The notes beneath the pieces were generated by a model. That model saw only the letters and a program-made list of their open reading frames with translations, searched no databases and was not told where the DNA came from. A stretch of DNA of 64,000 nt, taken from contig NZ_RHJS01000002.1 of assembly GCF_003885045.1 (NCBI RefSeq), positions 5,387,302-5,451,301 of the forward strand, read 5' to 3'. Position 1 is the first letter of the stretch. The number at the start of each line of letters is the position of its first letter. Position numbers and translations under genes: made by a program. Of this stretch, positions 8,974-16,176 are shown one piece after another. The stretch is from Schaedlerella arabinosiphila (GTDB taxonomy: Bacteria > Bacillota > Clostridia > Lachnospirales > Lachnospiraceae).

Positions 8974-8997
8974 CCTATAAGTATGCACCCTTATAGG
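8974..8997. other. oriT-like hairpin upstream of the mobC-like remnant
   Basis: CCTATAAG (8974-8981) and its complement CTTATAGG (8990-8997) are separated by 8 bases and lie 28 bases before a truncated MobC-like gene. Transfer origins of Firmicute conjugative elements commonly lie just upstream of mobC with such a hairpin. The assignment is by position and structure only. Confidence 0.4.
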
Positions 8998-9025
8998 CAA
9001 AGCACATAACAGAAAGGGTAGGAAT

Positions 9026-9154
9026 ATGGCAAGACCAAAGAAAGAAAAAGAATTAAGACACCCAAACAGGGTATATGTCCGTTTTACAGACACGGAATAT
9101 GATTGCTTCAGCAGTATGCGAGAAGACAAATCAGCAGATGTTCTTTTACGGTAG
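9026..9154 (+). pseudogene. Truncated MobC-like mobilization protein
   Basis: Forty-two codons begin MARPKKEKELRHPNRVYVRF and end at TAG 9152-9154. The start matches the ribbon-helix-helix N-terminus of MobC/relaxosome accessory proteins (MARPKK, then VRFTD.EYD). Intact members run to about 100-120 residues, so the C-terminal two thirds are missing. AAGGGTAGGA precedes the ATG. It would have bound the oriT next to it to help a relaxase, which is absent here. Confidence 0.55.
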
Positions 9155-9226
9155 TTAATTCATACGAAAGCAACCGGAAACATCTTCACTTTCATGATGT
9201 TTCTGGTCGCTTTTCAGTATATCATA

Positions 9227-9811
9227 TCAGAAAAAATTGAAAAGCTGGATATATTTCACATGATCCGATACAGAATACCTTTCATTAAATGGCGCAAATC
9301 CATTATTTTCATTCTGATAAAAATCCAACAGTTTAGGCTTATCCTCGCACTCAAGAAAAACGACACCGCCGCCGATCTCATGCTGGACTTTTTCCAATAC
9401 CTCAAATGTCAGATCCATTAACTCGTTTCCACTTAATCTTTTTTCTGCACTTAACGCATAATTTTTTCCAAACTGTGCAATCAGAAACGCCGAAACTGTA
9501 TAACTGCTCGTTTCAGAATCTAGAACAGCATATCTGCTAATTTTTTTACGTTTTGAATTAGATAAGCTTGCATCCCCTATCTCTATAGCCTTATGTGCCA
9601 GCGTAAAAATTGCAGCTATGTAATTATCTTCATTTACTACTAAATAGGTAACTGACAGCTTTTTCCTTGCAAACTCATAAGCATTCACTCTCACAAACTG
9701 TTGTATTTCTTCATTCTTTGGACAGCAAAAATCGGAGAGAAGCTCTTTTAAATTTGTCTCTCCGATTGCTTCCACCATATCCAAAATATTGAATACTTTA
9801 TATTCGTTCAT
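9227..9811 (-). CDS. GNAT-fold acetyltransferase, probable toxin of a toxin-antitoxin pair
   Basis: A 194-residue protein with the GNAT pattern: an N-terminal strand-helix region, a substrate region with LAQFGKNYALS-like features (here LIAQFGKNYALS), a helix (DLTFEVLEKVQHEIGGG), strand VVFLECED and the closing KLLDFYQNENNGFAPFN. That last block is typical of the C-terminus of bacterial GNAT toxins and of mobile-element acetyltransferases. Its start codon overlaps the stop of the upstream 60-residue gene by one base (TAATG), so the two are coupled as in type II toxin-antitoxin operons. GNAT toxins of the TacT type acetylate charged tRNA; whether this one does is not shown. It is borne on the 29-bp-repeat element, where it could act as a stability module. 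Confidence 0.6.
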   Translation of the reverse strand: MNEYKVFNILDMVEAIGETNLKELLSDFCCPKNEEIQQFVRVNAYEFARKKLSVTYLVVNEDNYIAAIFTLAHKAIEIGDASLSNSKRKKISRYAVLDSETSSYTVSAFLIAQFGKNYALSAEKRLSGNELMDLTFEVLEKVQHEIGGGVVFLECEDKPKLLDFYQNENNGFAPFNERYSVSDHVKYIQLFNFF

Positions 9812-9993
9812 TATCCGGGAAACCTCTTTGTCATAAATTTTTTGATTTCGTCTATATCTGTCACCGGCGGCTTAACTGGTATCGACGACTTTCGCCTCGG
9901 CTTGTTCTCGGATGCTTCAAGAGCATCAATAAAAGCCTCCGCTTTCTTGGGATCATCAATCCTGACCTTCGCAAAAATACTTGACGTAGCCAT
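9811..9993 (-). CDS. Small putative antitoxin paired with the GNAT protein
   Basis: A 60-residue charged protein starting MATSSIFAKVRIDDPKKAEA, with a short alanine-rich helix (AEAFIDALEAS) followed by a basic, proline-rich linker and a C-terminal helix. Size, position directly before a GNAT gene, one-base overlap and a strong AAGGAGG site fit an antitoxin or a cognate regulator. It has no recognised DNA-binding domain, so autorepression is not evident. It could instead be a passenger protein of the same operon. Confidence 0.55.
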   Translation of the reverse strand: MATSSIFAKVRIDDPKKAEAFIDALEASENKPRRKSSIPVKPPVTDIDEIKKFMTKRFPG

Positions 9994-10130
9994 AAAAGCA
10001 CCTCCTTGCTTCGCTGCTCCTCATTTATAGTATATGCCAAAACTTTGCATGAGCATACTTTCTTTTCATTTATAACTTTTTTTACCTATATTTTACTGCA
10101 AGTTGAGACTTTGGTCAACTGACAATTAAA

Positions 10131-10253
10131 TTAAAGGGTTGAAATATCGGTAAACGATGGCAAAAATCTTTTCCCATTTACTTTTGTATATGGTTCATCA
10201 CTTTCTATCCCCCTTTTTGATTTTTTCTGATGTTTTGACATATATCTGACCAT
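10131..10253 (-). CDS. Small ORF of the remnant element
   Basis: Forty residues starting MVRYMSKHQKKSKRG and ending FLPSFTDISTL, preceded by GGAGGGTTGA directly before the ATG. It is basic at the N-terminus, has no recognised domain and lies about 140 bases upstream of the antitoxin gene on the same strand. The good ribosome site and the element context suggest it is or was expressed. The rest of 9994-10345 holds the toxin-antitoxin promoter region and nothing else recognised. Confidence 0.45.
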   Translation of the reverse strand: MVRYMSKHQKKSKRGIESDEPYTKVNGKRFLPSFTDISTL

Positions 10254-10345
10254 TCAACCCTCCTATAGCATACCATTACAATAGAGGTTAAATGCTATTC
10301 TGACTACTTTCACGCTGCCATTTGTCTGCGCTTTATTTATCTAAT

Positions 10346-10374
10346 TGGATAAAAACAGCCTGGATAAGTAAGGG
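10346..10374. repeat. 29-bp direct repeat, right copy (att-like)
   Basis: Identical over 29 bases to 8812-8840, which lies inside the 3' end of the AAA ATPase gene. The reading frame there is meaningful; here it is not, so this is the displaced copy that marks the right edge of the element. Confidence 0.8.
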
Positions 10375-10409
10375 ACTGTATGATAGCTAAGCAGTAAATA
10401 AGTAAAATT

Positions 10410-10459
10410 AAAAGGTTTAAAGTCTTTAATGAATGATCAAGGGCTTTATACCTTTTTTG
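10410..10459 (+). terminator. Terminator, probably the displaced native terminator of the AAA gene
   Basis: AAAGGTTTAAAG (from 10411) pairs with CTTTATACCTTT (10444-10455) with one mismatch and is followed by TTT. It lies on + with no complete + gene before it for 1.5 kb. If the element at 8812-10374 were excised, it would sit about 35 bases after the AAA ATPase stop. Confidence 0.5.
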
Positions 10460-10545
10460 TTTTCAGCACCATGATGACAGATCAATTTTGAATGGCTCCG
10501 CGAACCCCCATTGGCCCGACAAAAATGCAAGCGGCTGTGTCATCC

Positions 10546-11631
10546 TTAATTTCTCAGCGTCTGATACACCCATCTCCCGGCGTCACTGAGATCCTCCTGC
10601 ACAAACCCGCTGGTCTTGCCGCAGCCGCTCTTGAGCATGGCCGAAGTTTCCTCCTTGTTGGAAAGATTCCATGCCATATAACTGATTCCGTATTTATCAA
10701 GAGTTTCTATCCAAAGGTCTGCCTGGGCCTGGTCGATGGCTCCGCTGCCGCCGGCATCGCAGATGCCGTATTCCGAAACAAAGACAGGAAGACCGCCGTC
10801 CACGGCTTCAGACAGCTTTGCACGCAGGTCGTCGGTGTGAGTTGCCGCGTAAAAGTGAAGCGTATACATGATATTTTCATAGCTTGCTATGGGATCTGCG
10901 GCAGCCTGTTCTACAGACTGAGACCAGTTTGGGGTGCCCACAAGAATCACGGCATCCTCATCCCTGGCACGGATGACGGGGATCACCTGTTCCGCATAGC
11001 TCTTGACCTCGCTCCAGGATGTACTGCCGTTCGGTTCGTTGCAGATCTCATACAAGACATGGTCAGAGTCCGCATATTTTCCCGCCATTTCATCAAAAAA
11101 TATTTTCGCGTCCTCCAGGTAAATATTGGGATTGGAATCGGATAGGATATGCCAGTCAATGACCGCGTACATGTCCTGATTTTCGGCAAAGGACACACCG
11201 TCGTCTATCAATTGTTTCAAGGCTTCCCGATCCCCGCCCGTACAATAGCCGCCGTACTCCGCGGTATACATGGCAAGGCGGATGACATTGGCCTGCCACT
11301 CCTCATGAAGCTGCTGAAAACAAGCTTCATTCACATAATCCGGAAACCATGCCAGCCCATGGGTGCTGATGCCCCGAAGCTGAACCGGGCTGCCGTTTTT
11401 ATCAACAAGCTGCGTCCCCTCGACCCGGAGCGCACCGTTCACAGAAGGACAGGCCAGATCGGAGGAGGTGTTTTCACCATTGGACGGCTTGCCTTGTGCA
11501 CGGCTGCCAGAAGTATCGACGTCATTGTCCACCGTTGTGCCGTCTTCGGCGCTGCCGCCGCAGCCCTGTGACAGGAGCACGGCTCCGGATAAGAGGGCGG
11601 TGTATAATAAGATTCGGATTGATTTTTTCAT
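10546..11631 (-). CDS. Glycoside hydrolase family 5 endoglucanase-like lipoprotein
   Basis: A 361-residue secreted lipoprotein: signal peptide with lipobox LSQGC (Cys24), a Ser/Asp/Asn-rich linker to about residue 60, then a GH5 barrel. The barrel begins with LRVEGTQLVDKNGSPVQLRG and STHGLAWFP. The acid/base is Glu199 in YEICNEPNG and the nucleophile is Glu287 in PVFVSEYG, with HFYAATHTDD near 240. These fit the cellulase (GH5_2-like) group that cuts internal beta-1,4-glucan bonds outside the cell. No carbohydrate-binding module is present. The ATG follows AGGAGAAGAG. It stands alone, without sugar transport genes nearby. Substrate (cellulose, mixed-linkage glucan or mannan) is not settled by sequence. 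Confidence 0.88.
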   Translation of the reverse strand: MKKSIRILLYTALLSGAVLLSQGCGGSAEDGTTVDNDVDTSGSRAQGKPSNGENTSSDLACPSVNGALRVEGTQLVDKNGSPVQLRGISTHGLAWFPDYVNEACFQQLHEEWQANVIRLAMYTAEYGGYCTGGDREALKQLIDDGVSFAENQDMYAVIDWHILSDSNPNIYLEDAKIFFDEMAGKYADSDHVLYEICNEPNGSTSWSEVKSYAEQVIPVIRARDEDAVILVGTPNWSQSVEQAAADPIASYENIMYTLHFYAATHTDDLRAKLSEAVDGGLPVFVSEYGICDAGGSGAIDQAQADLWIETLDKYGISYMAWNLSNKEETSAMLKSGCGKTSGFVQEDLSDAGRWVYQTLRN

Positions 11632-11673
11632 GTCTCTTCTCCTCGTAAAAGATTGAGCAATTCATACAAAACT

Positions 11674-11883
11674 TTATTCCTGCAGCGGCCAATCGGCTAT
11701 ATCATGAATTTCAATTCCCTCATAACTGTATTTCGGATGTCTGGTTCTTGCAATAATCATTTTGGGATAAAATTCACACGCGAGATATACAAAGTCTTTT
11801 ATGTGAGGGCCCTCAAAAGAACTTGAATGAGAATTAAAGCATAGAAATTGACGATAATTCTGCTTTGAATTATAATAAAACAA
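11674..11883 (-). CDS. Short hypothetical ORF, possibly a gene fragment
   Basis: A 69-residue frame opening with TTG and ending GIEIHDIADWPLQE. It has no clear ribosome site and no recognised domain, and lies between the GH5 gene and a divergent gene. It may be the tail of a lost gene. Confidence 0.25.
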   Translation of the reverse strand: MFYYNSKQNYRQFLCFNSHSSSFEGPHIKDFVYLACEFYPKMIIARTRHPKYSYEGIEIHDIADWPLQE

Positions 11884-11907
11884 ACGAAGAATAGGGGGGT
11901 ATTGCTT

Positions 11908-12606
11908 ATGGCTGAGTATTTTGATATATGCGGAACACGCATTGCCATTTCTGCAATCAAGGACTTTCGGACAATTAAAGTGGAATTTATTTTTCGACCA
12001 GTGTTTCGTGAATCGAAGAAGCTATTGATGTCGGCAATCTCGAGAAAGAAATATGAATTTGCTTATATGGAGCCTTATGCTGCAATTATTGGACAACAGG
12101 GGCACAAGTCTGAGTTAGGTGAATATAAGCCGAAAACTTTCAAAGAAGCATTGGGAAAAGAGATCAGCGGTGCTGTTATTTATACAATTGCTGATAAATT
12201 GAAATTAAAAGCTTTTAAGAGGCAAAAGTATCAATGCGTTAATCTTGCGGGGAGGGCATTTACGGCGTATCTGGATGATATACCAGCTAAGATGATGTGG
12301 GCTGATGGGAGAATAGCGGAAGTCTATAAAGAGGATAAGCTGTATACAGAATTGAACGAAATAACGACTCCTGGAGTTGAATACATTACAGCACTTGTTA
12401 TCAAAGCAAATGATGTATTTTGTTTCTATGGCAATGGAGTACAAGTCGCAGATGCTGCTTATGAGTTTGAGAGACTAAGTTGGCAACAGGAGACATTTTT
12501 GAATGATAAGAAATCAAAAAAAATAGGGAGTTCAGAAAAGAAAGAATTGTCACTTTTTCATGAATTACATCTCCCGAAAAAGATTAATAGAGAAAAAAGA
12601 GGCTGA
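11908..12606 (+). CDS. Hypothetical protein, AT-rich
   Basis: 232 residues. The ATG at 11908 (MAEYFDICG) follows AGGGGGGT, whereas an in-frame TTG six bases earlier has no suitable spacing. No domain is recognised. It is a soluble protein rich in Lys and aromatic residues with a basic tail (LPKKINREKRG). It is not closely linked to the next gene (84 bases) but shares its AT-rich composition, which differs from the flanks and suggests acquired DNA. Function unknown. Confidence 0.6.
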   Translation: MAEYFDICGTRIAISAIKDFRTIKVEFIFRPVFRESKKLLMSAISRKKYEFAYMEPYAAIIGQQGHKSELGEYKPKTFKEALGKEISGAVIYTIADKLKLKAFKRQKYQCVNLAGRAFTAYLDDIPAKMMWADGRIAEVYKEDKLYTELNEITTPGVEYITALVIKANDVFCFYGNGVQVADAAYEFERLSWQQETFLNDKKSKKIGSSEKKELSLFHELHLPKKINREKRG

Positions 12607-12690
12607 CTTTTCATTCACCCTATTGCAGTCTATTATGGAAGTTAATAAAGAATATTGATATATTATACCAAGAAAGGATGCTATGATTAG

Positions 12691-13701
12691 ATGGATTCAT
12701 GTTTTTATAACGAAATCAAAGAAATTTTAATTTCAGCAAGAAACAAAGTCTATAAAACCGCTAATTTTGCAATGGTTGAAGCATATTGGAATATAGGAAA
12801 ATCCATTATAGAGGAACAGGGAGGCTATGGAAAGGCAGAGTATGGAACAGGTTTGTTAAAAGAATTGTCAAAACAAATGACACAGGATTTCGGTAAAGGG
12901 TTTACAGTGACAAATTTGAAGTATATGAGGCGGTTTCATTTGATGTTTCCAAATGGTCACGCACTGCGTGACGAATTGAGCTGGACACATTATAGGCTTT
13001 TACTAAAAGTAGAAAATGATCATGCACGAGAATTTTATATGCAGGAAGCTGTAAAATCACATTGGAGTACCAGACAGCTTGAAAGGCAGATAAATTCTTT
13101 CTTTTATGAAAGATTATTATCCAGTAAAAACAAAGAACAGGTTGCGGAAGAAATTCAGTCATTAGAGCCTGCTAAGAAACCAGAAGATATAATTCGTGAC
13201 CCATATGTTTTGGAATTTCTTGGTTTAAGTTCAAATGATGATTTTTATGAAAGTGATTTGGAGCAGGCATTAATTACTCATTTGCAAAAATTCCTTTTAG
13301 AGCTTGGGAGAGGATTTTCGTTTGTTGCTAGACAGAAACGTATTACTTTTGACGGGCGGCATTTTAGGATTGACCTTGTATTCTATAATTATATTTTGAA
13401 ATGTTTTGTTTTGATAGATTTAAAGGTTGGGGATTTAACTCATCAGGATTTGGGACAGATGCAGATGTATGTTCACTATTACGAACGGGAGCTTATGAAT
13501 GAAGGAGATAATCCGCCGATTGGTATTGTGCTTTGTGCAGATAAAAGTGAATCCGTGGTTAAGTATACGCTGCCTGAAAATGAAACACAGATTTTTGCCT
13601 CAAAATATAAGTTATATTTGCCAAGTGAGGAAGAACTGCTTAGGGAATTGAATCAGGAATATCAGGCATTGGAATCTTGCAAAGTAGAGGAAGAAAATTG
13701 A
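12691..13701 (+). CDS. YhcG/DUF1016 family PD-(D/E)XK nuclease-fold protein
   Basis: 336 residues with the N-terminal YhcG helical domain (ARNKVYKTANFAMVEAYWNIGK, shown in part; later LSWTHYRLLLKVEN) and a C-terminal nuclease-fold domain. The latter contains the PD-(D/E)XK-like core FRIDLVFYN then FVLIDLKVG. This family is widespread, often inside mobile islands or next to type I restriction genes; its role is unproven. The length matches the family's usual 330-380 residues, so it is complete. Low GC and lack of operon partners suggest transfer. Confidence 0.85.
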   Translation: MDSCFYNEIKEILISARNKVYKTANFAMVEAYWNIGKSIIEEQGGYGKAEYGTGLLKELSKQMTQDFGKGFTVTNLKYMRRFHLMFPNGHALRDELSWTHYRLLLKVENDHAREFYMQEAVKSHWSTRQLERQINSFFYERLLSSKNKEQVAEEIQSLEPAKKPEDIIRDPYVLEFLGLSSNDDFYESDLEQALITHLQKFLLELGRGFSFVARQKRITFDGRHFRIDLVFYNYILKCFVLIDLKVGDLTHQDLGQMQMYVHYYERELMNEGDNPPIGIVLCADKSESVVKYTLPENETQIFASKYKLYLPSEEELLRELNQEYQALESCKVEEEN

Positions 13702-13817
13702 TCACATAAATTTACCTTAAGAACAGCGGGCCGCAGATATATCTGATGTGCGGACGATCCGCCGAAATACCTGCCGGATTGCAGCTCCGCAGTCGGGCAA
13801 ATTTGGAGGGAAAAACC

Positions 13818-14534
13818 ATGGTAAAAATAGCGATTGTGGATGATGAGAAAAAGACCCTGGAATGGGAATGCGATTGCATTGGAAAGGTGGTGTATGAAAA
13901 AGGGGAGGCGGAAATATTTCCATACTCAAGTGCAGAGGAAGTGGCAGGACAGATCAGCCAGGGCGAGGAATATGACGTAGTGATCACGGATATCGAATTA
14001 TCCGGCATGAGCGGCCTGGAGCTGGGAAAACTTGTCTGCAGGAAGCTGCACAGATGCTATCTGGTGTTTTTGACATCACATTCGGAATTTGCGGTGGAAA
14101 GCTACCGGCTGGAAGCATACCAGTATATCTTAAAAGCAGAGATGGAAGAACGGCTGCCCCGCATTGTGGAACGGCTGATTGAAAAGGTCAAAAAGGAGCG
14201 AAATAATTTTATCCTGCTTGGTTCGGAAACGGAGAGACAAAAAGTATATTTCCGTGATATTATATATGTACAGAAGGACAAAGGGATGAAGTACGTATTA
14301 TACATTACCAAGCTGGGAAATTTCCGGGAGCGGGAAGTGCTGAGAAAGGTCAGGGACAAGCTGGACAGTAAAATGTTTCTTCCGGCGGACCGGGGCTATA
14401 TCATCAATATGAAATATATTGAAAGGATCAGCGGCGACACCATATACCTGGAAGGCGGCTATAAGCTTATCATATCCCGGTCAAGAGTCAAAAAGGTGAA
14501 AGAAGATATAAACCGATATTGGGGATGTGATTAG
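13818..14534 (+). CDS. LytTR-type response regulator of the lantibiotic locus
   Basis: 238 residues. The start ATG at 13818 (MVKIAIVDDEKK) follows TTGGAGGG. A receiver domain spans 1-120 with the acidic pair DDE at the start, phospho-acceptor Asp58 in VVITDIELSGMSG and the Lys switch region YILKAEM. A LytTR DNA-binding domain spans about 140-236 (FRDIIYVQKDKGMKY, then FLPADRGYIINMKYIERI). It ends directly against the kinase gene (TAG then ATG). AgrA/ComE-type regulators of this kind control peptide-based quorum sensing and bacteriocin production, and the lantibiotic precursor and LanM follow, so it most likely controls them. Which peptide is sensed is unknown. Confidence 0.9.
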   Translation: MVKIAIVDDEKKTLEWECDCIGKVVYEKGEAEIFPYSSAEEVAGQISQGEEYDVVITDIELSGMSGLELGKLVCRKLHRCYLVFLTSHSEFAVESYRLEAYQYILKAEMEERLPRIVERLIEKVKKERNNFILLGSETERQKVYFRDIIYVQKDKGMKYVLYITKLGNFREREVLRKVRDKLDSKMFLPADRGYIINMKYIERISGDTIYLEGGYKLIISRSRVKKVKEDINRYWGCD

Positions 14535-15875
14535 ATGCAGAGGATTCTTTTATTTATACAGATATTGATATCTTGTTGGGAAGTATGGATCTGCTATGAA
14601 CTGATGTACAGCACGATCCTGGAAAAAGAATATTTGCGGAAAAAAGACAAGGCTCTCATATATGGGAATATCCTGATATGGGGAGGACTGCTGGCGTATA
14701 ATCATAGCTTTGCATTCTTTTCGCGGGGGATATTATATACTTCCATTGCAGTGACAGGGCTGTGTGTATGTGCTGTTGTGAAAAGAAATAGAATATTGGT
14801 CATCGGAATGGTGACGCTGTATTATTCGCTGGTGGCGGCACTGGATTTTTTTGTGGCTTTTTCCAGCATGTACTATCTAAGGGAATCAGGGATAGATTTT
14901 GAGAAAAATGTTTATTCATCGTCAACGTATATCCAGGCAATTCTCTTATTTATGGCACGATGGATCATGTTCATGGCAGTTATGCTGATAAAAAGACGAT
15001 TAAATTTACATAAAAGAGAGCTGGAAAGGTATGCATATCCAATTCTGGCTATGAGCATGATACTTCTTCTTATTATAAAGAGATATCAATTTGATTTGAG
15101 TGGGATGGCAAGTGGAATTCAGGAAGCAAAAGGAGGCTTTACCGGAACTTCACTGATTTTTCTGGTGTCCATGGTACTCCTGGTGTCTATAGGACTATTG
15201 ATCAATGATTCTGTCCGAAAGCAGAATGAGATTTTAACACTGCGTGATGAGATGCAGAATAACTGGTATCAGAGTATACAGGATGAACTGGATCTGGAAC
15301 GGATACGGGTTCATGATGTAAAACAGCATTTTATAGTCTTACAGGCATATGAAAAGGAAAAGGACTGGGGGCAGCTTCATCAATATCTGGAAAAGATAGC
15401 AGGGCAGTTTTCGGAAACAAAGATGCCGGTATGTACAGGAAACAGGATTATGGATCTGGTGCTTTATCATAAAAAGCAGGAAGCTGAACAGAAGAATATT
15501 GAATGGAAGCTTCATGCTGTAAAGCTGCAGAATCTGCCGATGGAAGAGCATGAGATTGTTTCTTTCATGGGAAATTTACTGGACAATGCGATAGAAGCCT
15601 GTGAACGGATGGAAGGTGGCAAAAAATGGATATTGATTCGAATCAGCAGACAAAAACAGATCCTGAATATAGAAATTTCGAACAGCATTGGACAGGCTCC
15701 GAAGGAAAAAGATGGAGAATTGATTTCCTCAAAGGAAAATAAGAAAAGGCATGGCTACGGATCGAAAAGTGTACGGCGTATTGTAGACAGGCATGAGGGG
15801 GAAATTTTTTATCGGATTCAGGAGGGGCAGTTTTGCGTCAGAGTTACTTTTTTTGATATGGATTTAAAGCAGTAA
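14535..15875 (+). CDS. GHKL-family membrane histidine kinase (AgrC-like)
   Basis: 446 residues. About six membrane helices lie in residues 1-225, followed by a coiled linker, the phospho-acceptor region RVHDVKQHF (His260) and a GHKL ATPase domain with N box NLLDNAIEACERM and G box HGYGSKSVRRIV. This is the plan of AgrC/ComD-type peptide receptors, which have no large extracellular domain. It starts with no gap after the LytTR regulator, and its stop lies 26 bases before the lantibiotic precursor, so all are probably one transcript. A deleted copy of its 3' part lies at 20785-20866. It likely senses an external peptide, perhaps the lantibiotic itself. Confidence 0.88.
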   Translation: MQRILLFIQILISCWEVWICYELMYSTILEKEYLRKKDKALIYGNILIWGGLLAYNHSFAFFSRGILYTSIAVTGLCVCAVVKRNRILVIGMVTLYYSLVAALDFFVAFSSMYYLRESGIDFEKNVYSSSTYIQAILLFMARWIMFMAVMLIKRRLNLHKRELERYAYPILAMSMILLLIIKRYQFDLSGMASGIQEAKGGFTGTSLIFLVSMVLLVSIGLLINDSVRKQNEILTLRDEMQNNWYQSIQDELDLERIRVHDVKQHFIVLQAYEKEKDWGQLHQYLEKIAGQFSETKMPVCTGNRIMDLVLYHKKQEAEQKNIEWKLHAVKLQNLPMEEHEIVSFMGNLLDNAIEACERMEGGKKWILIRISRQKQILNIEISNSIGQAPKEKDGELISSKENKKRHGYGSKSVRRIVDRHEGEIFYRIQEGQFCVRVTFFDMDLKQ

Positions 15876-15901
15876 AATTATTGGGAAGGAAGAGTGAGAA
15901 T

Positions 15902-16048
15902 ATGGGACAAGAAAAAATTGAATATGCAGGTGACCTGCTTGAAGAGATTCAGGAGATGGATAAAGTAATATGTAGTGATACAGGATGTTACGTTGAAAAT
16001 ACTCAGACAAAATTATGTATGGTATATTTCACGATTTATTGTTGCTAA
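15902..16048 (+). CDS. lanA: Lacticin 481-like (class II) lantibiotic precursor peptide
   Basis: A 48-codon gene. The ATG at 15902 follows GGAAGGAAGAG, and TAA is at 16046-16048. Residues 1-23 (MGQEKIEYAGDLLEEIQEMD, then KVI) form an acidic amphipathic leader. Residues 24-48 hold five Cys, one Ser and four Thr: CSDTGCYVENTQ, then TKLCMVYFTIYCC. The TQTKLC block matches the conserved T-x-(S/T)-x-x-C of the lacticin 481 group (TISHEC in lacticin 481 and ruminococcin A), and the FTIYCC end matches their terminal FTCC/FVCC. LanM lies 128 bases downstream. LanM would dehydrate Thr34, Thr36 and Thr44 and join them to Cys39, Cys47 and Cys48. Unlike its relatives the leader shows no GG/GA cleavage site. 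The extra CSDTGC segment could form another ring or a disulfide. Confidence 0.8.
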   Translation: MGQEKIEYAGDLLEEIQEMDKVICSDTGCYVENTQTKLCMVYFTIYCC

Positions 16049-16106
16049 TACAATTGAAGATATCAGGAAAGAATTTACAGTTCTTATTGTTCATTAAGGA
16101 TGCATA

Positions 16107-16143
16107 GCAAAAAGCAGAATGTAAAGTACGTTCTGCTTTTTGC
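16107..16143 (+). terminator. Hairpin terminator/attenuator between lanA and lanM
   Basis: A perfect 13-bp stem (GCAAAAAGCAGAA, 16107-16119, and its complement 16131-16143) with an 11-base loop and an internal T-run. It lies 58 bases after the lanA stop and 33 before the lanM start. Such leaky hairpins after bacteriocin precursor genes let the precursor mRNA exceed the enzyme mRNA. Confidence 0.75.
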
Positions 16144-16176
16144 GCTGTTATGATCGAAAATATAAGGAGCAATACA

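Larger units (their letters stand above)
8812..10374. mobile_element. Remnant integrative element bounded by 29-bp direct repeats
   Basis: A 1.56-kb segment lies between two perfect 29-bp repeats, one at the very 3' end of the AAA ATPase gene and one in the downstream intergenic region. It carries transfer-type relics (a truncated MobC-like gene on + and an oriT-like hairpin) and, on -, a small ORF and a GNAT toxin-antitoxin pair. Site-specific integration at the 3' end of a gene with duplication of the att core explains the arrangement. No recombinase gene remains, so the element is either a decayed integrative or mobilizable element or one moved in trans. Removing one repeat plus the interior would rejoin the gene with its likely native terminator at 10410-10459. 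Confidence 0.7.
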
